NCBI GenBank assembly: GCA_900465665.1
Contig: UBJO01000071.1
Location: 42,891 to 80,165 of the forward strand
DNA length: 37,275 nucleotides
DNA from: Hyphomicrobiales bacterium
Lineage (GTDB): Bacteria > Pseudomonadota > Alphaproteobacteria > Rhizobiales > Rhizobiaceae
Reading direction: 5' to 3'
The notes under the pieces were generated by a model. That model saw only the letters and a program-made list of their open reading frames with translations. It did not search any database and was not told where the DNA came from. This document shows, in pieces, positions 30,854-37,275 of this stretch (its first letter is position 1; each line of letters starts with the position of its first letter). Both the position numbers and the translations under genes were made by a program.

Positions 30854-31985
30854 ATGCGAGCGGAAATCCAGAACGTAGTCGATGAAACCAAGCAGGCTAT
30901 CACCCTGCTGAGGAGGCATCTTTGACTGGGACCAGGCGATAAGACGACTGGACTGGTTGAACAACAAGGCAGAGGACCCGAACCTCTGGAACGATGCCAC
31001 CGAAGCACAGAAGCTGATGCGCGAGCGCCAGCAGCTCGATGACGGCATCAGCGGTGTGCGCCGCTTCGAACAGCAGATCAAAGACAATATCGAGCTCATC
31101 GAGATGGGCGAGGACGAGGGCGATGAAGCTATCGTCAAGGAAGCCGAAGACGCGCTGAAGGCACTCAAGGCCGAAGCCGCGCGTCAGCAGGTCGAAGCGA
31201 TGTTGTCTGGCGAAGCCGACAGCAACGACACCTATCTCGAAGTGCACTCCGGCGCCGGCGGCACGGAAAGCCAGGACTGGGCGAACATGCTTTTGCGCAT
31301 GTATACTCGCTGGGCCGAACGCTCGAAGTTCAAGGTCGAACTGCTTGAAGTCCACGACGGCGAAGAAGCCGGCATCAAGTCCGCGACGCTGCTCGTCAAG
31401 GGCCACAACGCCTATGGCTGGCTGAAGACCGAATCGGGCGTTCACCGTCTGGTCCGTATCTCGCCCTATGACAGCAACGCGCGCCGTCACACCTCGTTCT
31501 CGTCCATCTGGGTCTACCCCGTCGTCGACGACTCGATCCAGATCGACATCAACGAAAGCGATTGCCGCATCGACACCTACCGCTCGTCCGGTGCCGGCGG
31601 TCAGCACGTCAATACGACCGACTCCGCTGTCCGCATCACCCACATGCCCTCGGGCATCGTGGTGCAGTGCCAGCAGGAACGCTCGCAGCACAAGAACCGC
31701 GCCAAGGCCTGGGACATGCTGCGCGCACGTCTCTACGAAGCGGAACTGAAGAAGCGCGAAGACGCGGCCAACGCCGAAGCGGCCTCCAAGTCCGATATCG
31801 GCTGGGGCCACCAGATCCGCTCCTACGTCCTGCAGCCCTACCAGATGGTCAAGGACCTGCGAACCGGCGTTACCAGCACCGCGCCCGACGACGTGCTGGA
31901 TGGAGAGCTCGACGAGTTCATGGAAGCAGCGCTCGCCCACCGCATCAGCGGCAAGGCGGATGCCGTGGTCGACGACGTCGACTGA
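30854..31985 (+). CDS. prfB: Peptide chain release factor 2, with programmed +1 frameshift
   Basis: RF2 terminates at UGA/UAA. The gene must be read as 30854-30922 joined to 30924-31985. The first 23 codons (MRAEIQNVVDETKQAITLLR, then RHL) run into TGA at 30923, and skipping one T continues as DWDQAIRRLDW, giving 376 residues. The slip site is the classic CTTTGAC (30920-30926), with an internal Shine-Dalgarno AGGAGG (30911-30916) three bases before the CTT, the same geometry as in E. coli. The catalytic GGQ is at 248-250 (SGAGGQHVN). The codon-recognition tripeptide is SPY (203-205) where E. coli has SPF. RF2 shortage raises frameshifting, so the gene regulates itself. Confidence 0.97.
30911..30926 (+). 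promoter_or_regulatory. Programmed +1 frameshift signal in prfB
   Basis: AGGAGG (30911-30916), three-base spacer CAT, slippery CTT (30920-30922), in-frame stop TGA (30923-30925) and following C (30926). All elements of the canonical RF2 recoding site are present, including the poor termination context TGAC. Confidence 0.95.
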
Positions 31986-32006
31986 TCGATCTCGGTGAGA
32001 TGACAT

Positions 32007-32033
32007 AGAAAAGGCCCATCCGGGGCCTTTTCT
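32007..32033. terminator. Bidirectional terminator between prfB and the convergent secreted-protein gene
   Basis: AGAAAAGGCCC (32007-32017) pairs with GGGCCTTTTCT (32023-32033) around a short loop. The A/T-rich ends give a T-run in both directions. It lies 21 bases after the prfB stop. Confidence 0.88.
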
Positions 32034-32069
32034 GATTCTGGCGGTGCGTCTTTCGAAGCGTGACGGACT

Positions 32070-32597
32070 TCAGTGCCCCGACTTCTCGACGCTGATATCG
32101 CCGAACTCGTCTATGATGACGGTCCAGCTATTCGCGTCGCCATCCGGATCGGTCTTGAGATAGACCATCGCGAAAAGCCCTGGCTCGTTCAGCCGGCCGG
32201 TCGAATTTTCAGGGCGAATATCCGTCACATAGGGATTGAGATCGTTGAGTTCCTGAACCTCGACCGTCGAGACGATCTCAGGGCCTGCATCGGTCTGTGC
32301 GATCTGCTGCAGATAGACCTTGGCGGTGCGATCGGCCTGGCGAACCGCAAACAGCTTGTAATAGCCATGGCGGGGTTGGCTTGGTGCGGCGGGCGTTGCC
32401 GTCGCTGGCGCGTTCGGGGTGGCGGCAACCGGCGGGCGCGTCACCGCCGGCGCATTGCCGTCGTCCGCCCAGTAACCAGTGCTCGTCGCGAATGTGATGC
32501 TCGCGGGCAAGATGGGATCGGTGGCATCCGCCGCCTGCGCGGCAAGCGGAATTGCTGCGATCAGCAAGGCGCACGCTGTCAGTCCAAGACGCTTCAT
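32070..32597 (-). CDS. Secreted protein of unknown function
   Basis: A 175-residue protein with a clear signal peptide (MKRLGLTACALLIAAIPLAA-QA, cleavage near 22). A Pro/Ala/Thr-rich spacer follows (about 55-75, VAATPNAPATATPAAP), then a strand-rich domain with YYKLFAVRQADRTAKVYLQQ, NPYVTDIRPENSTG and LFAMVYLKTDPDGDANSWTV. I do not recognise the domain. It starts 4 bp after the nadK stop, so the pair is almost certainly co-transcribed. The mature protein has no lipobox and no Cys, so it is probably a soluble periplasmic protein. Confidence 0.82.
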   Translation of the reverse strand: MKRLGLTACALLIAAIPLAAQAADATDPILPASITFATSTGYWADDGNAPAVTRPPVAATPNAPATATPAAPSQPRHGYYKLFAVRQADRTAKVYLQQIAQTDAGPEIVSTVEVQELNDLNPYVTDIRPENSTGRLNEPGLFAMVYLKTDPDGDANSWTVIIDEFGDISVEKSGH

Positions 32598-32601
32598 CGC
32601 C

Positions 32602-33375
32602 TCAATCCTCGAATTGCTCGGATAGAATACGGTCGGACCAGGAACGGTCGGGGTCGGAGAGTATGCGGGCCGTCATGTGCTCGGACTGAGCGATGCGCAC
32701 ATGCAGCACCGATTTGACCTCGGAATTATCGGCAACCGCGTTCACCGGGCGCTTTTCCGATTCGAGAATATGAATGTCCACGGTCACCTTGTTCGGCAAC
32801 AGCGCCCCGCGCCAACGGCGGGGACGGAACGCGCTCACCGGCGTTATCGCCAACAGCGGCGCGTCCAGAGGCAGGATCGGCCCATGCGCCGAGAGATTGT
32901 AAGCCGTCGAGCCGGCCGGCGTCGCCACCATCAGCCCGTCGCAGATCAGCTCCTCAAGGCGAACGACGCCATCCACTTCGACCCTGAGCTTGGCGGCCTG
33001 GTAGGATTGGCGAAACAGCGAGACCTCGTTGATGGCAAGCGCGGTATCGCTCGTCCCGTCCGCATTCGTGGTCGTCATCCTCAGCGGCCGAAACGTGTTC
33101 TCGACGGCGGCATTGATCCGCTCGCGCAGCGCGTCGGTGCGGTACTCGTTCATCAGAAAGCCGACGGAGCCCCGGTTCATCCCATAGACGAGCCTGCCGG
33201 AGTTCATCGTGCTGTGCAGCGTCTGCAGCATGAAGCCATCGCCGCCGAGCGCCACGATCACATCGGCATCCTTGGCGGGCACATCCCCGTAAAGGCGAAT
33301 CAGTTCGTCACGCGCCGCCAGCGCCTCGGCGGTAGGGGAAGCCAGAAAACAGAGGGTCTGAAAGGATACGCTCAT
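32602..33375 (-). CDS. nadK: NAD kinase
   Basis: Phosphorylates NAD to NADP in the cytosol. The 257-residue form is the short alphaproteobacterial type. The catalytic GGDG is at 44-47 (IVALGGDGFML), the NE/D motif at Asn116-Glu117 (LAINEVSLFR), and the conserved glycine-rich region is VATPAGSTAYNLSAHGPI, followed by ITPVSAFRPRRW. AAGGG lies 8 bases before the ATG. It is followed on the same strand by the secreted-protein gene. Confidence 0.95.
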   Translation of the reverse strand: MSVSFQTLCFLASPTAEALAARDELIRLYGDVPAKDADVIVALGGDGFMLQTLHSTMNSGRLVYGMNRGSVGFLMNEYRTDALRERINAAVENTFRPLRMTTTNADGTSDTALAINEVSLFRQSYQAAKLRVEVDGVVRLEELICDGLMVATPAGSTAYNLSAHGPILPLDAPLLAITPVSAFRPRRWRGALLPNKVTVDIHILESEKRPVNAVADNSEVKSVLHVRIAQSEHMTARILSDPDRSWSDRILSEQFED

Positions 33376-33492
33376 GCAATGCCCTTTGATAAAGTCCGCC
33401 TAGCTAAATGATAATGGGCTGGCACGACAAGGCATTTTAAGGTCGCAGCTGTTCGCCGGGACTACTCTCTGCATAGGTGAGGAGAAGGCAGA

Positions 33493-33514
33493 AGGGCGCC
33501 AATTTCATGGCGCC
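33493..33514 (-). terminator. Candidate terminator after the 95-residue protein gene
   Basis: GGGCGCCA (33493-33500) and TGGCGCCC (33507-33514) are exact complements with a six-base loop. On the minus strand the stem is followed by a pyrimidine-rich tail (TTCTGCCTTCTCC). It lies about 85 bases past the stop codon at 33598. Confidence 0.5.
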
Positions 33515-33597
33515 CCTGTTTATCAAGCTGCTGGTGATTGGCTTCGAGCGGGCCTTGGTCGACTTGCGTCTTTGGCCCGTCGGCTGGCGACAGCGCC

Positions 33598-33885
33598 TTA
33601 CTTGTTCTGAAGCAGCCAGATCTTTCCGCCCATGGTGATGCCATAGGTATCGGTGGTGCCATCGTCGGTGAGATTGCGGCGCTCCAGGAAGCCGTGCTCG
33701 CAAAGGTCCACAAGCGTCTTCGCGGTCACCGTCTTGATCTTCTGCGGGCGCTCTTTCCAGCGGTCCGTTTTCGCATAGGTCACGGTTGCGTTCTCGTGCG
33801 TCCACTTGCCGGCGGCCTGCGGATAGAGATCGCCGTCACGGGCGAGTTTAAGTCCCGCGATCTGCGCCGGGGTGAGTTCAGCCAT
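33598..33885 (-). CDS. Small cytosolic protein, winged-helix-like, function unknown
   Basis: A 95-residue protein beginning MAELTPAQIAGLKLARDGDL, with KTLVDLCEHGFLERRN and TYGITMGGKIWLLQNK at the C terminus. The order helix, helix, then a short strand hairpin near a conserved-looking Gly-Gly resembles small winged-helix (MarR/PadR-like) cores, but this is only a structural impression. AGAGG lies 8 bases before the ATG. Between this gene and nadK there are 222 bases with only a hairpin. Confidence 0.75.
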   Translation of the reverse strand: MAELTPAQIAGLKLARDGDLYPQAAGKWTHENATVTYAKTDRWKERPQKIKTVTAKTLVDLCEHGFLERRNLTDDGTTDTYGITMGGKIWLLQNK

Positions 33886-34036
33886 TTCAATAACCTCTTG
33901 GCATGTTGCACGGATCAGCCGTGAATGCAGGGGAACCCTGGGAAACCAAGGGCAATAGGAACCAAATGTTGCAACGCGAGCATCTCGTCTGCCGAGGCCC
34001 GTCGGTGTGGCAACAATCGATTCCTTCGAAGATTTG

Positions 34037-34112
<76 letters not shown>

Positions 34113-34204
34113 AACGCCCGCCAATTAGCAGATTTTGCTGCTCTGTAAAGGAAAATCGGCCACGATTTGATTTCGCTTAGTGATTTCAACAGGCCGTATG
34201 CAGG

Positions 34205-34342
34205 CTAGTTTGGAGTGGTCTGCCGAACAGTCGATTGCAGGTGGCCGCCATTCTCGCCCATGCCATCGCCGGAAGACGGCATGGCAGCGATGCTGAGAAC
34301 CGAAACAACCATGAGAGCGATGACAGCGATCATTATTCGCAC
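34205..34342 (-). CDS. 45-residue hydrophobic small protein, GTG start
   Basis: GTG at 34342 has AAGGAG seven bases upstream. The product reads MRIMIAVIALMVVSVLSIAA followed by MPSSGDGMGENGGHLQSTVR and QTTPN: one hydrophobic helix (about 3-20) and a short Gly/Ser-rich tail. A longer overlapping frame to 34672 has no convincing start. It may be a signal peptide with a short mature part or a single-pass small membrane protein. It lies 68 bp downstream of the 56-residue gene on the same strand and 92 bp upstream of tRNA-Thr. Function unknown. Confidence 0.5.
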   Translation of the reverse strand: MRIMIAVIALMVVSVLSIAAMPSSGDGMGENGGHLQSTVRQTTPN

Positions 34343-34410
34343 GCGATTTCTCCTTTTGAACGAGGAAGAAACGCAAATGCGGCAATTGGGTTCCGGAACG
34401 GGTGTTGCGG

Positions 34411-34581
34411 CTATTGTGCCGGCGGCGGCGCTGTCGTGGTGGGATTGGTGCCTGGAGCGGCCGGGGCGAGCGGATCGGGCTGGTGCACGGGTTGGGTCTT
34501 GTCGATCCAGCCGATGCTGAGGATGATGGCGACGAGGATGCCGATGAAGAGAATGCCGATGATGAGGGGACGAACTGCCAT
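34411..34581 (-). CDS. 56-residue single-pass membrane protein
   Basis: ATG 34581 starts MAVRPLIIGILFIGILVAII, one transmembrane helix (about 5-24), followed by LSIGWIDKTQPVHQPDPLAP and a low-complexity Pro/Thr/Ala tail. AAGGAG is 11 bases before the ATG, a little far. The arrangement N-terminal helix plus Pro-rich external tail is found in many small rhizobial envelope proteins. Function unknown. It lies 122 bp past the rlmB stop on the same strand. Confidence 0.6.
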   Translation of the reverse strand: MAVRPLIIGILFIGILVAIILSIGWIDKTQPVHQPDPLAPAAPGTNPTTTAPPPAQ

Positions 34582-34703
34582 GTCGGATGCTTCTCCTTGT
34601 TGGTCGGAGCATTGCTGGATGATAACCGCTGCTGACGTCAAAACCGAGGCGGTCGAGTATCAGCAGCGGCATCTTTCGGCATGGTGGCTTGCCCGCGAGC
34701 CTG

Positions 34704-35594
34704 TCAGCCCTTCAGATGAATGCGCGCCGCGTAGAGCGCGATCGCCGCAGCGTTGGACACGTTGAGCGACTTGATCTCGCCGGGCATATCGAGCCGCGCC
34801 AGCGCATTCACCGTCTCGCGCGTTTTCTGGCGCAATCCCTTGCCTTCGGCGCCAAGCACCAGCGCGACCTTGTCGCCGGAGAAGGTGCCCTCGAGCGGAG
34901 CCGGGCCTTCCGAATCAAGGCCGATGGTGACGAAGCCGAGCTTGTGCAGTTCGCCAAGCGCGTCAGCGAGATTGGTGATCTGGATATAAGGGATGAGTTC
35001 CAGCGCGCCGGAGGCGGATTTGGCAAGCACGCCCGATTCGGTCGGGCTGTGGCGCTGCGTCGTGATCAGCGCACCGGCATTGAAGGCGACGGCCGAGCGC
35101 ATGATGGCGCCGACATTGTGCGGATCGGTCACCTGGTCGAGCACGAGGATCAGCGGGCTGTCCTTCAGCGCTTCGAGGCGGCGCACGGGCAGGGGACGCG
35201 TTTCCAGCATCACGCCCTGGTGGATGGCATCGGGGCCAAGCACCTTGTCGAGATCCTGCGGCGAAACCATCTCGTACGGTATGCCGAGTTTCTCGACATC
35301 GATCTCCAGACGGGCCAGCGCGTTCGGCGTCACCGAAAGCTTTATCTTCTTGCGCTCTTTATTTTCTAGCGCGGCGCGCACCGTGTGCAGGCCATAAAGA
35401 TGGACCTGGTCTGGCGCCAGCGCCGGCGGCTTCCAGTCATCGCCGCCACGCTTGCGCTTCTGGAAGCCGGGAGTTGGAATTTCGCCGCGTTCGCGCTTGT
35501 TGTCGCGATGCGCACGACGCAGATTCGCGTAGTGCGTATCCTTGGCGGATTTTTCGTCGGAGGACGGGCCCCCGGATTTGTTGTCTTTGCTCAT
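34704..35594 (-). CDS. rlmB: 23S rRNA (guanosine-2'-O-)-methyltransferase RlmB (TrmH/SpoU family)
   Basis: A 296-residue SPOUT-fold 2'-O-methyltransferase that probably methylates G2251 of 23S rRNA. The basic N-terminal extension (about 1-62, Lys/Arg/Asp-rich) is longer than in E. coli. The substrate-binding domain starts VHLYGLHTVRAAL, and SPOUT motif 1 is LDQVTDPHNVGAIMRSA. Motif 2 is LVLGAEGKGLR and motif 3 is LDMPGEIKSLNVSNAAAIAL, with the knotted SAM site. The specific guanosine target is family knowledge, not seen here. It is divergent from the tRNA-Tyr/Gly promoter. Confidence 0.93.
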   Translation of the reverse strand: MSKDNKSGGPSSDEKSAKDTHYANLRRAHRDNKRERGEIPTPGFQKRKRGGDDWKPPALAPDQVHLYGLHTVRAALENKERKKIKLSVTPNALARLEIDVEKLGIPYEMVSPQDLDKVLGPDAIHQGVMLETRPLPVRRLEALKDSPLILVLDQVTDPHNVGAIMRSAVAFNAGALITTQRHSPTESGVLAKSASGALELIPYIQITNLADALGELHKLGFVTIGLDSEGPAPLEGTFSGDKVALVLGAEGKGLRQKTRETVNALARLDMPGEIKSLNVSNAAAIALYAARIHLKG

Positions 35595-35697
35595 GCCGCT
35601 TTATAGCGGTGGCATTTCTTTCCGCATAGGATTTCTTTGTCCACAGGGGCTTTCCATCGCCGATGACATTTTTCGCATATTTTCCATCGTCATCGTG

Positions 35698-35726
35698 TTG
35701 ACATAGGCAATCCGGCCCGTCATATA
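35698..35726 (+). promoter_or_regulatory. Strong sigma-70-type promoter of the tRNA-Tyr/tRNA-Gly unit
   Basis: A consensus -35 TTGACA (35698-35703), a 17-base spacer and CATATA (35721-35726), about 75 bases before the tRNA-Tyr 5' end. It is the best promoter match in the window, as expected for a stable RNA gene. Confidence 0.7.
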
Positions 35727-35799
35727 CGCGGCGCAGACCGAGGGGCGGCAACGCTTCGAAAGTCTAGCAGACTTGGTCTAACGATCCGGACGAAAAACT

Positions 35800-35884
35800 G
35801 GAGAGATGCCCGAGTGGTTAAAGGGGACGGACTGTAAATCCGTTGGCTCAGCCTACGTTGGTTCAAATCCAACTCTCTCCACCA
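35800..35884 (+). tRNA. tRNA-Tyr (anticodon GTA)
   Basis: An 85-base class II tRNA. Acceptor GGAGAGA (35800-35806) pairs with TCTCTCC (35874-35880), the discriminator is A, and CCA is encoded. The anticodon stem ACGGA/TCCGT encloses loop CTGTAAA with GTA at 35834-35836. A long variable arm (TGGCTCAGCCTACG) fits Tyr. Confidence 0.97.
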
Positions 35885-35910
35885 TTCGTCCTCGGATCGG
35901 ACCAAACCCC

Positions 35911-35984
35911 GCGGGTATAGCTCAATGGTAGAGCAGCAGCCTTCCAAGCTGAATACGCGGGTTCGATTCCCGCTACCCGCTCCA
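35911..35984 (+). tRNA. tRNA-Gly (anticodon TCC)
   Basis: A 74-base tRNA. Acceptor GCGGGTA (35911-35917) pairs with TACCCGC (35974-35980), the discriminator is T, and CCA is encoded (35982-35984). The anticodon loop is CTTCCAA with TCC at 35943-35945; the first pair of the anticodon stem is mismatched. It starts 26 bases after tRNA-Tyr and is probably on the same transcript. Confidence 0.96.
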
Positions 35985-36064
35985 TCAAATCGAAGTTGAA
36001 CGTTACCCACAGCGCGCAAGCGCCTGTTCGCGTTTCCGTATCACCGTGTACGACGAGCCTGATC

Positions 36065-36574
36065 TCAGCCCCACAGCAACACGAAGGGGGAGGCGAGCCC
36101 AATGATGCCGGCCGCCATCCAGCGCGTACGCCCATCCATCGTGAATTCGTCCCGCGACAGCCATTTGCGCACGGCGACATAGCCGATGGCGATGACGGCG
36201 CTATAGATGAGTGCGCGCAACAGGATCGACCACCCGCCGCCGAACAAGCCTATGGCGATGCCGAATCCGGTGAGCGCGCCGAGGATGCCGTAGCCGACAT
36301 CGAACATCAGCGTCGTCGTGGTCGATAGCGGCCTGAGAACTCTCGGAAACGCAATGGCGACGGCCGCCGTCAGCAGCCATATGGCGACGATCGCCTGCAG
36401 CGTCGACGAACTGACGATGGAGGCCGCCAGCGCTGGCAGCCGCTCGGGCGTCGAGAGCCGCACGACCTGCGCGATCCAGTCGATCGCGGCCGCCAATATC
36501 CACAATATGAATGCGCAGCCGGCAAAGATTAGAAAATTGCCGGCCGATCGTTTCGCGATGTCCTTTGGTTCCAT
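36065..36574 (-). CDS. Polytopic membrane protein of unknown function
   Basis: A 169-residue protein with about five transmembrane helices (about 11-31, 47-71, 87-115 as one or two, 118-136, 150-167). ATG 36574 follows GGGGAG at 8 bases; an upstream GTG (36598) is less likely. No family motif is recognised; small charged loops alternate with helices. It stands antisense between tRNA-Gly and tuf and is convergent with the tRNA unit. Confidence 0.75.
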   Translation of the reverse strand: MEPKDIAKRSAGNFLIFAGCAFILWILAAAIDWIAQVVRLSTPERLPALAASIVSSSTLQAIVAIWLLTAAVAIAFPRVLRPLSTTTTLMFDVGYGILGALTGFGIAIGLFGGGWSILLRALIYSAVIAIGYVAVRKWLSRDEFTMDGRTRWMAAGIIGLASPFVLLWG

Positions 36575-36838
36575 GCCATGCTCTCCCCAAGCGATCACCG
36601 GCGTGGCTCCGGCAGGGCAAGTAATATCACAGCATCAATCGGTTGTGGCGGTTTATGGTGAAAACGCGGACGCTTCGTCGCGCTTCTATATTGCCGATCG
36701 AATGCTTCGTTCCCATATGCGGCGGCAGTGCGGAATAGCGTCCGCAATTAAGTCTTGCGCAATTCCGCCGAAAGCCTTAAACGGCGGCACTAAACCGGTT
36801 CGCCGGGGTCATCCATTTCGTTCACAGGAAGCATTCAA

Positions 36839-37275
<437 letters not shown>

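Noticed and set aside
28299..30854. An 851-codon open frame antisense to mrcA
   Set aside because: PBP1A on the other strand has every catalytic motif; the antisense product is composition noise.

Overview
The window is a chromosomal core-genome segment of an alphaproteobacterium, most likely a member of the Rhizobiaceae (Rhizobium/Agrobacterium/Neorhizobium type). The basis is high G+C with long spurious antisense frames, frequent GTG/TTG starts, and the gene order ribD-ribE-ribH-nusB, then hppA, plsX-fabH-ihfA-merR and amiC-mrcA-prfB next to rne. I see no insertion sequence, prophage, CRISPR array or toxin island. The species assignment is inference; no database was searched.

Layout. (1) 1-3184: riboflavin genes (3' end of ribD, ribE, ribH) with nusB, interrupted by an antisense GNAT + cupin pair. 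(2) 3400-6146: a proton-pumping pyrophosphatase of the K+-independent type, convergent with a BamE-type lipoprotein gene across a bidirectional terminator. (3) 6391-11551: a CBP3-like cytochrome bc1 assembly chaperone, YceD/DUF177, plsX, fabH, ihfA, a MerR regulator and a HAD phosphatase. (4) 11555-12662: a zinc-ribbon protein, tRNA-Pro(GGG), and two small genes, one of them a 49-residue TTG-start membrane protein. (5) 12729-21270: a compact envelope polysaccharide locus (HTH protein, Wzy-like polymerase, polyprenyl-P glycosylphosphotransferase, GT4 glycosyltransferase, short Wza-like lipoprotein, divergent Wzc/GumC-like protein, FemAB-like acyltransferase). Its composition resembles holdfast (hfs) and unipolar polysaccharide (upp) loci. 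(6) 21388-31985: DUF2842, ctaA, RNase E, amiC, PBP1A, and prfB with a programmed +1 frameshift. (7) 32070-37275: a secreted protein, NAD kinase, a small conserved-looking protein, tRNA-Thr(TGT), two tiny hydrophobic proteins, rlmB, tRNA-Tyr(GTA)-tRNA-Gly(TCC), a membrane protein and the 5' part of tuf.

How the genes work together. Most are housekeeping: flavin synthesis, rRNA and mRNA processing (nusB, rne, rlmB), phospholipid and fatty acid initiation (plsX, fabH), cell wall synthesis and splitting (mrcA, amiC), respiratory assembly (CBP3, ctaA), energy coupling (hppA) and translation (prfB, tuf, four tRNAs). The polysaccharide locus is the least ordinary part. All the main Wzy-pathway functions except a flippase are visible. 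The copolymerase carries a tyrosine-kinase-like domain in which every nucleotide-binding motif is degenerate. Its divergent promoter region holds an exact 10-bp inverted repeat that could co-regulate both arms. Nothing in the window amounts to a clearly novel defence or mobile system.
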